Counted from the first letter of the stretch, positions 49,275 to 61,410 are shown. The stretch: 64,000 nt of DNA from Pratylenchus scribneri (GCA_030063045.1 JAQSEB010000002.1:4030001-4094000), one strand, 5' to 3'. The notes: a model not told the origin generated them from the letters alone. Translations and numbers: made by a program.

Positions 49275-52200
49275 AGCCTAGATAAGATTCTTATTCCCTA
49301 AAGAAATTAATTAATTGACCTTAAAATAAATTTTTTTAGCCTAGATAAGATTCTTATTCCCTAAAGAAATTAATTAATCGACCCTAAAATAAATTTTTTT
49401 AGCCTAGATAAAATTCTTATTCCCTAAAGAAATTAATTAATCGACCCTAAAATAAATTTTTTTAGCCTAGATAAGATTCTTATTCCCTAAAGAAATTAAT
49501 TAATTGACCTTAAAATAAATTTTTTTAGCCTAGATAAGATTCTTATTCCCTAAAGACATTAATTAATTGACCCTATAAGTTACTTAGAAATTTCAAAATA
49601 AATTTTTTTAGCCTAGATAAGATTCTTAATCCCTAAAGACAGTAATTAATTGACCCTATAAGTTACTTAGAAATTTCAAAATAAATTTTTTTAGCCTAGA
49701 TAAGATTCTTATTCCCTAAAGAAATTAATTAATTGACCTTAAAATAAATTTTTTTAGCCTAGATAAGATTCTTATTCCCTAAAGACATTAATTAATTGAC
49801 CCTATAAGTTACTTAGAAATTTCAAAATAAATTTTTTTAGCCTAGATAAGATTCTTATTCCCTAAAGACATTAATTAATTGAATTAAAATAAATTTTTTT
49901 AGCCTAGATAAGATTCTTATTCCCTAAAGACATTAATTAATTGAATTAAAATAAATTTTTTTAGCCTAGATAAGATTCTTATTCCCTAAAGACATTAATT
50001 AATTGAATTAAAATAAATTTTTTTAGCCTAGATAAGATTCTTATTCCCTAAAGACATTAATTAATTGAATTAAAATAAATTTTTTTAGCCTAGATAAGAT
50101 TCTTATTCCCTAAAGACATTAATTAATTGAATTAAAATAAATTTTTTTAGCCTAGATAAGATTCTTATTCCCTAAAGAAATTAATTAATCGACCCTAAAA
50201 TAAATTTTTTTAGCCTAGATAAGATTCTTATTCCCTAAAGACATTAATTAATTGACCCTATAAGTTACTTAGAAATTTCAAAATAAATTTTTTTAGCCTA
50301 GATAAGATTCTTATTCCCTAAAGACATTAATTAATTGAATTAAAATAAATTTTTTTAGCCTAGATAAGATTCTTATTCCCTAAAGAAATTAATTAATCGA
50401 CCCTAAAATAAATTTTTTAGCCTAGATAAGATTCTTATTCCCTAAAGACATTAATTAATTGACCCTATAAGTTACTTAGAAATTTCAAAATAAATTTTTT
50501 TAGCCTAGATAAGATTCTTATTCCCTAAAGACATTAATTAATTGACCCTATAAGTTACTTAGAAATTTCAAAATAAATTTTTTTAGCCTAGATAAGATTC
50601 TTAATCCCTAAAGACATTAATTAATTGACCCTATAAGTTACTTAGAAATTTCAAAATAAATTTTTTTAGCCTAATAAGATTCTTATTCCCTAAAGAAATT
50701 AATTAATCGACCCTAAAATAAATTTTTTTAGCCTAGATAAGATTCTTATTCCCTAAAGACATTAATTAATTGAATTAAAATAAATTTTTTTAGCCTAGAT
50801 AAGATTCTTATTCCCTAAAGAAATTAATTAATCGACCCTAAAATAAATTTTTTTAGCCTAGATAAGATTCTTATTCCCTAAAGACATTAATTAATCGACC
50901 CTAAAATAAATTTTTTTAGCCTAGATAAGATTCTTATTCCCTAAAGAAATTAATTAATCGACCCTAAAATAAATTTTTTTAGCCTAGATAAGATTCTTAT
51001 TCCCTAAAGAAATTAATTAATTGACCCTATAAGTTACTTAGAAATTTCAAAATAAATTTTTTTAGCCTAGATAAGATTCTTATTCCCTAAAGAAATTAAT
51101 TAATTGACCCTATAAGTTACTTAGAAATTTCAAAATAAATTTTTTTAGCCTAGATAAGATTCTTATTCCCTAAAGACATTAATTAATTGACCCTATAAGT
51201 TACTTAGAAATTTCAAAATAAATTTTTTTAGCCTAGATAAGATTCTTATTCCCTAAAGACATTAATTAATTGACCCTATAAGTTACTTAGAAATTTCAAA
51301 ATAAATTTTTTTAGCCTAGATAAGATTCTTATTCCCTAAAGACATTAATTAATTGACCCTATAAGTTACTTAGAAATTTCAAAATAAGTTTTTTTAGCCA
51401 AGATAAGATTCTTATTCCCTAAAGACATTAATTAATTGACCCTATAAGTTACTTAGAAATTTCAAAATAAATTTTTTTAGCCAAGATAAGATTCTTATTC
51501 CCTAAAGACATTAATTAATTGACCCTATAAGTTACTTAGAAATTTCAAAATAAATTTTTTTAGCCTAGATAAGATTCTTATTCCCTAAAGACATTAATTA
51601 ATTGACCCTATAAGTTACTTAGAAATTTCAAAATAAATTTTTTTAGCCTAGATAAGATTCTTATTCCCTAAAGACATTAATTAATTGACCCTATAAGTTA
51701 CTTAGAAATTTCAAAATAAGTTTTTTTAGCCAAGATAAGATTCTTATTCCCTAAAGACATTAATTAATTGACTCTATAAGTTACTTAGAAATTTCAAAAT
51801 AAATTTTTTTAGCCTAGATAAGATTCTTATTCCCTAAAGACATTAATTAATTGACCCTATAAGTTACTTAGAAATTTCAAAATAAGTTTTTTTAGCCAAG
51901 ATAAGATTCTTATTCCCTAAAGACATTAATTAATTGACCCTATAAGTTACTTAGAAATTTCAAAATAAATTTTTTTAGCCAAGATAAGATTCTTATTCCC
52001 TAAAGACATTAATTAATTGACCCTATAAGTTACTTAGAAATTTCAAAATAAATTTTTTTAGCCTAGATAAGATTCTTATTCCCTAAAGACATTAATTAAT
52101 TGACCCTATAAGTTACTTAGAAATTTCAAAATAAATTTTTTTAGCCTAGATAAGATTCTTATTCCCTAAAGACATTAATTAATTGACCCTATAAGTTACT

Positions 52201-53404
52201 TAGAAATTTCAAAATAAGTTTTTTTAGCCAAGATAAGATTCTTATTCCCTAAAGACATTAATTAATTGACTCTATAAGTTACTTAGAAATTTCAAAATAA
52301 ATTTTTTTAGCCAAGATAAGATTCTTATTCCCTAAAGACATTAATTAATTGACCCTATAAGTTACTTAGAAATTTCAAAATAAATTTTTTTAGCCTAGAT
52401 AAGATTCTTATTCCCTAAAGACATTAATTAATTGACTCTATAAGTTACTTAGAAATTTCAAAATAAATTTTTTTAGCCAAGATAAGATTCTTATTCCCTA
52501 AAGACATTAATTAATTGACCCTATAAGTTACTTAGAAATTTCAAAATAAATTTTTTTAGCCTAGATAAGATTCTTATTCCCTAAAGACATTAATTAATTG
52601 ACCCTATAAGTTACTTAGAAATTTCAAAATAAATTTTTTTAGCCTAGATAAGATTTTATTCCCTAAAGACATTAATTAATTGACCCTATAAGTTACTTAG
52701 AAATTTCAAAATAAATTTTTTTAGCCAAGATAAGATTCTTATTCCCTAAAGACATTAATTAATTGACTCTATAAGTTACTTAGAAATTTCAAAATAAATT
52801 TTTTTAGCCTAGATAAGATTCTTATTCCCTAAAGACATTAATTAATTGACCCTATAAGTTACTTAGAAATTTCAAAATAAATTTTTTTAGCCTAGATAAG
52901 ATTCTTATTCCCTAAAGACATTAATTAATTGACCCTATAAGTTACTTAGAAATTTCAAAATAAATTTTTTTAGCCTAGATAAGATTCTTATTCCCTAAAG
53001 AAATTAATTAATTGACCCTATAAGTTACTTAGAAATTTCAAAATAAATTTTTTTAGCCTAGATAAGATTCTTATTCCCTAAAGACATTAATTAATTGACC
53101 CTATAAGTTACTTAGAAATTTCAAAATAAATTTTTTTAGCCTAGATAAGATTCTTATTCCCTAAAGAAATTAATTAATCGACCCTAAAATAAATTTTTTT
53201 AGCCTAATAAAATTCTTTTTCCCTAAAGAAATTAATTAATCGACCCTAAAATAAATTTTTTTAGCCTAATAAGATTCTTATTCCCTAAAGAAATTAATTA
53301 ATCGACCCTAAAATAAATTTTTTTAGCCTAATAAGATTCTTATTCCCTAAAGACATTAATTAATTGACCCTATAAGTTACTTAGAAATTTCAAAATAAAT
53401 TTTT
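49275..53404 (+). repeat. Large tandem duplication in family A, copy 2 (aligned part)
   Basis: Markers GACAGTAATT (49638) and GATTTTATT (52652) match copy 1 at exactly 4339 bp at both ends, so there is no net length change across at least 3 kb. The GTTTTTTTAGCCAAG units repeat in the same order. Beyond about 53404 the sequence instead matches the 55.8 and 57.6 kb copies. No base difference was seen in the stretches compared by eye. Confidence 0.92.
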
Positions 53405-56400
53405 TTTAGCCTAGATAAGATTCTTATTCCCTAAAGAAATTAATTAATTGACCCTAAAATAAATTTTTTTAGCCTAATAAGATTCTTATTCCCTAAAGAA
53501 ATTAATTAATCGACCCTAAAATAAATTTTTTTAGCCTAATAAGATTCTTATTCCCTAAAGAAATTAATTAATTGACCCTAAAATAAATTTTTTTTAGCCT
53601 AATAAGATTCTTATTCCCTAAAGAAATTAATTAATCGACCCTAAAATAAATTTTTTAGCCTAATAAGATTCTTATTCCCTATAGAAATTAATTAATCGAC
53701 CCTAAAATAAATTTTTTTAGCCTAATAAGATTCTTATTCCCTAAAGAAATTAATTAATCGACCCTAAAATAAATTTTTTTAGCCTAATAAGATTCTTATT
53801 CCCTAAAGAAATTAATTAATTGACCCTAAAATAAATTTTTTTTAGCCTAATAAGATTCTTATTCCCTAAAGAAATTAATTAATCGACCCTAAAATAAATT
53901 TTTTTAGCCTAATAAGATTCTTATTCCCTAAAGAAATTAATTAATCGACCCTAAAATAAATTTTTTTAGCCTAATAAGATTCTTATTCCCTAAAGAAATT
54001 AATTAATCGACCCTAAAATAAATTTTTTTAGCCTAATAAGATTCTTATTCCCTAAAGAAATTAATTAATCGTCCCTAAAATAAATTTTTTTAGCCTAATA
54101 AGATTCTTATTCCCTAAAGAAATTAATTAATCGACCCTAAAATAAATTTTTTTAGCCTAATAAGATTCTTATTCCCTAAAGAAATTAATTAATCGACCCT
54201 AAAATAAATTTTTTTAGCCTAATAAGATTCTTATTCCCTAAAGAAATTAATTAATCGACCCTAAAATAAATTTTTTAACCTAATAAGATTCTTATTCCCT
54301 ATAGAAATTAATTAATCGACCCTAAAATAAATTTTTTTAGCCTAATAAGATTCTTATTCCCTAAAGAAATTAATTAATCGACCCTAAAATAAATTTTTTT
54401 AGCCTAATAAGATTCTTATTCCCTAAAGAAATTAATTAATTGACCCTAAAATAAATTTTTTTTAGCCTAATAAGATTCTTATTCCCTAAAGAAATTAATT
54501 AATCGACCCTAAAATAAATTTTTTTAGCCTAATAAGATTCTTATTCCCTATAGAAATTAATTAATCGACCCTAAAATAAATTTTTTTAGCCTAATAAGAT
54601 TCTTATTCCCTAAAGAAATTAATTAATCGACCCTAAAATAAATTTTTTTAGCCTAATAAGATTCTTATTCCCTAAAGAAATTAATTAATTGACCCTAAAA
54701 TAAATTTTTTTTAGCCTAATAAGATTCTTATTCCCTAAAGAAATTAATTAATCGACCCTAAAATAAATTTTTTTAGCCTAATAAGATTCTTATTCCCTAA
54801 AGACATTAATTAATTGACCCTATAAGTTACTTAGAAATTTCAAAATAAATTTTTTTTAGCCTAGATAAGATTCTTATTCCCTAAAGAAATTAATTAATTG
54901 ACCCTAAAATAAATTTTTTTAGCCTAATAAGATTCTTATTCCCTAAAGAAATTAATTAATCGACCCTAAAATAAATTTTTTTAGCCTAGATAAGATTCTT
55001 ATTCCCTAAAGACATTAATTAATTGACCCTATAAGTTACTTAGAAATTTCAAAATAAATTTTTTTAGCCTAGATAAGATTTTATTCCCTAAAGACATTAA
55101 TTAATTGACCCTATAAGTTACTTAGAAATTTCAAAATAAATTTTTTTAGCCAAGATAAGATTCTTATTCCCTAAAGACATTAATTAATTGACTCTATAAG
55201 TTACTTAGAAATTTCAAAATAAATTTTTTTAGCCTAGATAAGATTCTTATTCCCTAAAGACATTAATTAATTGACCCTATAAGTTACTTAGAAATTTCAA
55301 AATAAATTTTTTTAGCCTAGATAAGATTCTTATTCCCTAAAGACATTAATTAATTGACCCTATAAGTTACTTAGAAATTTCAAAATAAATTTTTTTAGCC
55401 TAGATAAGATTCTTATTCCCTAAAGAAATTAATTAATTGACCCTATAAGTTACTTAGAAATTTCAAAATAAATTTTTTTAGCCTAGATAAGATTCTTATT
55501 CCCTAAAGACATTAATTAATTGACCCTATAAGTTACTTAGAAATTTCAAAATAAATTTTTTTAGCCTAGATAAGATTCTTATTCCCTAAAGAAATTAATT
55601 AATCGACCCTAAAATAAATTTTTTTAGCCTAATAAAATTCTTTTTCCCTAAAGAAATTAATTAATCGACCCTAAAATAAATTTTTTTAGCCTAATAAGAT
55701 TCTTATTCCCTAAAGAAATTAATTAATCGACCCTAAAATAAATTTTTTTAGCCTAATAAGATTCTTATTCCCTAAAGACATTAATTAATTGACCCTATAA
55801 GTTACTTAGAAATTTCAAAATAAATTTTTTTTAGCCTAGATAAGATTCTTATTCCCTAAAGAAATTAATTAATTGACCCTAAAATAAATTTTTTTAGCCT
55901 AATAAGATTCTTATTCCCTAAAGAAATTAATTAATCGACCCTAAAATAAATTTTTTTAGCCTAATAAGATTCTTATTCCCTAAAGAAATTAATTAATTGA
56001 CCCTAAAATAAATTTTTTTTAGCCTAATAAGATTCTTATTCCCTAAAGAAATTAATTAATCGACCCTAAAATAAATTTTTTAGCCTAATAAGATTCTTAT
56101 TCCCTATAGAAATTAATTAATCGACCCTAAAATAAATTTTTTTAGCCTAATAAGATTCTTATTCCCTAAAGAAATTAATTAATCGACCTTAAATAAATTT
56201 TTTTAGCCTAATAAAATTCTTTTTCCCTAAAGAAATTAATTAATCGACCCTAAAATAAATTTTTTTAGCCTAATAAGATTCTTATTCCCTATAGAAATTA
56301 ATTAATCGACCCTAAAATAAATTTTTTTAGCCTAATAAGATTCTTATTCCCTATAGAAATTAATTAATCGACCCTAAAATAAATTTTTTTAGCCTAATAA

Positions 56401-58500
56401 GATTCTTATTCCCTAAAGAAATTAATTAATCGACCCTAAAATAAATTTTTTTAGCCTAATAAGATTCTTATTCCCTAAAGAAATTAATTAATTGACCCTA
56501 AAATAAATTTTTTTTAGCCTAATAAGATTCTTATTCCCTAAAGAAATTAATTAATCGACCCTAAAATAAATTTTTTTAGCCTAATAAGATTCTTATTCCC
56601 TAAAGACATTAATTAATTGACCCTATAAGTTACTTAGAAATTTCAAAATAAATTTTTTTTAGCCTAGATAAGATTCTTATTCCCTAAAGAAATTAATTAA
56701 TTGACCCTAAAATAAATTTTTTTAGCCTAATAAGATTCTTATTCCCTAAAGAAATTAATTAATCGACCCTAAAATAAATTTTTTTAGCCTAGATAAGATT
56801 CTTATTCCCTAAAGACATTAATTAATTGACCCTATAAGTTACTTAGAAATTTCAAAATAAATTTTTTTAGCCTAGATAAGATTTTATTCCCTAAAGACAT
56901 TAATTAATTGACCCTATAAGTTACTTAGAAATTTCAAAATAAATTTTTTTAGCCAAGATAAGATTCTTATTCCCTAAAGACATTAATTAATTGACTCTAT
57001 AAGTTACTTAGAAATTTCAAAATAAATTTTTTTAGCCTAGATAAGATTCTTATTCCCTAAAGACATTAATTAATTGACCCTATAAGTTACTTAGAAATTT
57101 CAAAATAAATTTTTTTAGCCTAGATAAGATTCTTATTCCCTAAAGACATTAATTAATTGACCCTATAAGTTACTTAGAAATTTCAAAATAAATTTTTTTA
57201 GCCTAGATAAGATTCTTATTCCCTAAAGAAATTAATTAATTGACCCTATAAGTTACTTAGAAATTTCAAAATAAATTTTTTTAGCCTAGATAAGATTCTT
57301 ATTCCCTAAAGACATTAATTAATTGACCCTATAAGTTACTTAGAAATTTCAAAATAAATTTTTTTAGCCTAGATAAGATTCTTATTCCCTAAAGAAATTA
57401 ATTAATCGACCCTAAAATAAATTTTTTTAGCCTAATAAAATTCTTTTTCCCTAAAGAAATTAATTAATCGACCCTAAAATAAATTTTTTTAGCCTAATAA
57501 GATTCTTATTCCCTAAAGAAATTAATTAATCGACCCTAAAATAAATTTTTTTAGCCTAATAAGATTCTTATTCCCTAAAGACATTAATTAATTGACCCTA
57601 TAAGTTACTTAGAAATTTCAAAATAAATTTTTTTTAGCCTAGATAAGATTCTTATTCCCTAAAGAAATTAATTAATTGACCCTAAAATAAATTTTTTTAG
57701 CCTAATAAGATTCTTATTCCCTAAAGAAATTAATTAATCGACCCTAAAATAAATTTTTTTAGCCTAATAAGATTCTTATTCCCTAAAGAAATTAATTAAT
57801 TGACCCTAAAATAAATTTTTTTTAGCCTAATAAGATTCTTATTCCCTAAAGAAATTAATTAATCGACCCTAAAATAAATTTTTTAGCCTAATAAGATTCT
57901 TATTCCCTATAGAAATTAATTAATCGACCCTAAAATAAATTTTTTTAGCCTAATAAGATTCTTATTCCCTAAAGAAATTAATTAATCGACCCTAAAATAA
58001 ATTTTTTTAGCCTAATAAGATTCTTATTCCCTAAAGAAATTAATTAATTGACCCTAAAATAAATTTTTTTTAGCCTAATAAGATTCTTATTCCCTAAAGA
58101 AATTAATTAATCGACCCTAAAATAAATTTTTTTAGCCTAATAAGATTCTTATTCCCTAAAGAAATTAATTAATCGACCCTAAAATAAATTTTTTTAGCCT
58201 AATAAGATTCTTATTCCCTAAAGAAATTAATTAATCGACCCTAAAATAAATTTTTTTAGCCTAATAAGATTCTTATTCCCTAAAGAAATTAATTAATCGT
58301 CCCTAAAATAAATTTTTTTAGCCTAATAAGATTCTTATTCCCTAAAGAAATTAATTAATCGACCCTAAAATAAATTTTTTTAGCCTAATAAGATTCTTAT
58401 TCCCTAAAGAAATTAATTAATCGACCCTAAAATAAATTTTTTTAGCCTAATAAGATTCTTATTCCCTAAAGAAATTAATTAATCGACCCTAAAATAAATT
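52640..58500 (+). repeat. Nested block copies at offsets of 2425 and 1803 bp
   Basis: The one-base-deleted GATTTTATT unit occurs at 52652, 55077 and 56880. The GACATT long unit followed by T8 occurs at 53352, 55777 and 57580. Both series give offsets of 2425 and 1803 bp. A CCCTATAG unit at 56105 matches 57908 (1803 bp). The middle copy carries a GACCTT/AAAATTCTTTTT pair at about 56186-56225 that the third copy lacks, as if one or two units had been replaced. Confidence 0.9.
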
Positions 58501-59544
58501 TTTTAACCTAATAAGATTCTTATTCCCTATAGAAATTAATTAATCGACCCTAAAATAAATTTTTTTAGCCTAATAAGATTCTTATTCCCTAAAGAAATTA
58601 ATTAATCGACCCTAAAATAAATTTTTTTAGCCTAATAAGATTCTTATTCCCTAAAGAAATTAATTAATTGACCCTAAAATAAATTTTTTTTAGCCTAATA
58701 AGATTCTTATTCCCTAAAGAAATTAATTAATCGACCCTAAAATAAATTTTTTTAGCCTAATAAGATTCTTATTCCCTATAGAAATTAATTAATCGACCCT
58801 AAAATAAATTTTTTTAGCCTAATAAGATTCTTATTCCCTAAAGAAATTAATTAATCGACCCTAAAATAAATTTTTTTAGCCTAATAAGATTCTTATTCCC
58901 TAAAGAAATTAATTAATTGACCCTAAAATAAATTTTTTTTAGCATAATAAGATTCTTATTCCCTAAAGAAATTAATTAATCGACCCTAAAATAAATTTTT
59001 TTAGCCTAATAAGATTCTTATTCCCTAAAGAAATTAATTAATCGACCCTAAAATAAATTTTTTTAGCCTAATAAGATTCTTATTCCCTAAAGAAATTAAT
59101 TAATCGACCCTAAAATAAATTTTTTAGCCTAATAAGATTCTTATTCCCTAAAGAAATTAATTAATCGTCCCTAAAATAAATTTTTTTAGCCTAATAAGAT
59201 TCTTATTCCCTAAAGAAATTAATTAATCGTCCCTAAAATAAATTTTTTTAGCCTAATAAGATTCTTATTCCCTAAAGAAATTAATTAATCGACCCTAAAA
59301 TAAATTTTTTTAGCTTAATAAGATTCTTATTCCCTAAAGAAATTAATTAATCGACCCTAAAATAAATTTTTTTAGCCTAATAAGATTCTTATTCCCTAAA
59401 GAAATTAATTAATCGACCCTAAAATAAATTTTTTAACCTAATAAGATTCTTATTCCCTATAGAAATTAATTAATCGACCCTAAAATAAATTTTTTTAGCC
59501 TAATAAGATTCTTATTCCCTTAAGAAATTAATTAATCGACCCTA
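58501..59544 (+). repeat. Right end of family A array
   Basis: This stretch is short units only until the final, broken unit. Linked AACC (six T) and CCCTATAG units occur near 58500-58530 and 59436-59462, and TCGTCCCT units near 59166 and 59228. A private AGCATAAT variant is at about 58942. The last unit has CCCTTAAGAA and stops at GACCCTATA, the spelling of CCCTTAAG long units at about 37.65, 38.0, 42.34 and 42.7 kb. The array therefore ends inside a long unit. Confidence 0.88.
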
Positions 59545-59560
59545 TAGTCAATTCGCGGCA
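59535..59560 (+). other. Family A / family B junction
   Basis: Family A text ends at about CGACCCTA(TA) and family B text starts at TAGTCAATTC followed by GCGG at 59555. A long A unit would continue CCCTATAAGTT. The matching B unit would read CTTAGTCAATTC before it. The two share only TA/TAG at the seam, so the join has 2-3 bp of microhomology and no filler or transposon end. Family B enters near the end of its unit. Confidence 0.9.
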
Positions 59561-60514
59561 TCCGCTAACCTAATTAAGATTAATTTTTAGACTCAGAAAA
59601 ATAATTATTAATGATTTTGCGGCATCCGCTAACCTAATTAAGATTAATTTATAGACTTAGAAAAATATATCTTAGTCAATTCGCGGCATCCGCTAACCTA
59701 ATTAAGATTAATTTTTAGACACAGAAAAATAATTCTAAATGATTTTGCGGCATCCGCTAACCTAATTAAGATTAATTTATAGACTTAGAAAAATATATCT
59801 TAGTCAATTCGCGGCATCCGCTAACCTAATTAAGATTAATTTTTAGACTCAGAAAAATAATTATTAATGATTTTATGGCATCCGCTAACCTATTTATGAT
59901 TAATTTTTAGCCTCAGAAAAATAATTCTAAATGATTTTGCGGCATCCGCTAACCTAATTAAGATTAATTTATAGACTCAGAAAAATAATTCTAAATGATT
60001 TTGCGGCATCCGCTAACCTAATTAAGATTAATTTTTAGACTCAGAAAAATAATTCTTAATGATTTTGCGGCATCCGCTAACCTAATTAAGATTAATTTAT
60101 AGACTTAGAAAAATATATCTTAGTCAATTCGCGGCATCCGCTAACCTAATTAAGATTAATTTTTAGACTCAGAAAAATAATTATTAATGATTTTGCGGCA
60201 TCCGCTAACCTCTTTATGATTAATTTTTAGACTCAGAAAAATAATTATTAATGATTTTGCGGCATCCGCTAACCTCTTTATGATTAATTTTTAGACTCAG
60301 AAAAATAATTATTAATGATTTTGCGGCATCCGCTAACCTCTTTATGATTAATTTTTAGACTCAGAAAAATAATTCTAAATGATTTTGCGGCATCCGCTAA
60401 CCTAATTAAGATTAATTTATAGACTTAGAAAAATATATCTTAGTCAATTCGCGGCATCCGCTAACCTAATTAAGATTAATTTTTAGACTCAGAAAAATAA
60501 TTATTAATGATTTT

Positions 60515-60525
60515 GCGGCATCCGC
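60515..60525. other. GC-rich mini inverted repeat in family B (example)
   Basis: GCGGCATCCGC has perfect 4-bp arms (GCGG / CCGC) around CAT. It is the only GC-rich spot of the unit and the most conserved part of the array. Most of the changes seen inside it fall on its two CpGs (GCAG near 60643, 60963 and 61283; TCCAC near 62058, 62762, 63018 and 63274). It may be a protein-binding dyad; no function is shown. Confidence 0.7.
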
Positions 60526-60578
60526 TAACCTAATTAAGATTAATTTTTAGACTCAGAAAAATAATTATTAATGATTTT
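60515..60578 (+). repeat. Reference 64-bp unit of family B
   Basis: This is a clean unit of the ATTATTAATGATTTT tail type. Seventeen of 64 bases are G or C, half of them in the first ten bases. C and G are nearly equal (9 and 8), unlike family A. The rotation used here starts at GCGG. On the complementary strand each unit carries GGATGCCGC. Confidence 0.93.
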
Positions 60579-60642
60579 GCGGCATCCGCTAACCTAATTA
60601 AGATTAATTTTTAGACTCAGAAAAATAATTCTTAATGATTTT

Positions 60643-61346
60643 GCAGCATCCGCTAACCTAATTAAGATTAATTTATAGACACAGAAAAATAATTCTAAAT
60701 GATTTTGCGGCATCCGCTAACCTAATTAAGATTAATTTATAGACTTAGAAAAATATATCTTAGTCAATTCGCGGCATCCGCTAACCTAATTAAGATTAAT
60801 TTTTAGACTCAGAAAAATAATTATTAATGATTTTGCGGCATCCGCTAACCTAATTAAGATTAATTTTTAGACTCAGAAAAATAATTATTAATGATTTTGC
60901 GGCATCCGCTAACCTAATTAAGATTAATTTTTAGACACAGAAAAATAATTCTAAATGATTTTGCAGCATCCGCTAACCTAATTAAGATTAATTTTTAGAC
61001 ACAGAAAAATAATTCTAAATGATTTTGCGGCATCCGCTAACCTAATTAAGATTAATTTATAGACTTAGAAAAATATATCTTAGTCAATTCGCGGCATCCG
61101 CTAACCTAATTAAGATTAATTTTTAGACTCAGAAAAATAATTATTAATGATTTTGCGGCATCCGCTAACCTAATTAAGATTAATTTTTAGACTCAGAAAA
61201 ATAATTATTAATGATTTTGCGGCATCCGCTAACCTAATTAAGATTAATTTTTAGACACAGAAAAATAATTCTAAATGATTTTGCAGCATCCGCTAACCTA
61301 ATTAAGATTAATTTTTAGACACAGAAAAATAATTCTAAATGATTTC
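60643..61346 (+). repeat. Local 320-bp (5-unit) higher-order repeat in family B
   Basis: The rare GCAGCATCC variant starts at 60643, 60963 and 61283, each 320 bp (5 x 64) apart. Between the latter two, the order of tails is the same: TCTAAATG, then TCTTAGTCAATTC, then two TATTAATG units. This is a short amplification within the 64-bp register. Confidence 0.85.
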
Positions 61347-61410
61347 GCGGCATCCGCTAACCTAATTAAGATTAATTTTTAGACTCAGAAAAATAATTAT
61401 TAATGATTTT

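Larger units (their letters stand above)
1..59544 (+). repeat. Satellite family A, 62/83-bp tandem array (partial, continues left)
   Basis: This is an uninterrupted head-to-tail array on the order of 800-900 units, estimated from unit lengths. Each unit read from AGCC holds, in order: an imperfect palindrome around AAGATTCTT, a CCCTAAAG block, a TTAATTAA block, a GACC block, and an AAATAAA run followed by a T tract of usually 7 bases. Two length classes dominate, about 62 and 83 bp, and they are intermixed in blocks. All units I read have the same orientation, and no unrelated sequence interrupts them. No gene is present: TAA and TGA codons hit every frame of TTGACC-type units, and the other units carry several TAA codons in shifting frames. 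The array is typical of eukaryotic heterochromatic satellite. I do not recognise the family by name. The first unit starts at base 1 and carries rare variants (AGCCGAAT, AAAGTAATT). Confidence 0.98.

Noticed and set aside
35451..53404. Treating the 4.3-4.7 kb pairs as pure assembly duplication
   Set aside because: The first pair differs by two whole units, and the second pair has unmatched ends, which fits real duplications. An assembly error remains possible and is noted under the findings, but the sequence alone does not support preferring it.
1..59544. CCCTAAA heptamer, the plant-type telomere repeat, appears up to twice per unit
   Set aside because: It is never in tandem; it is part of two different fixed places in the unit (TTCCCTAAAG and GACCCTAAAAT) and is lost in several subtypes. 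This does not make a telomere or show a plant origin.
1..59544. Palindrome plus T7 as a transcription terminator
   Set aside because: The dyad and the T tract are separated by about 40 bp, the stem is AT-only and the motif is in every unit. There are no transcription units to terminate.
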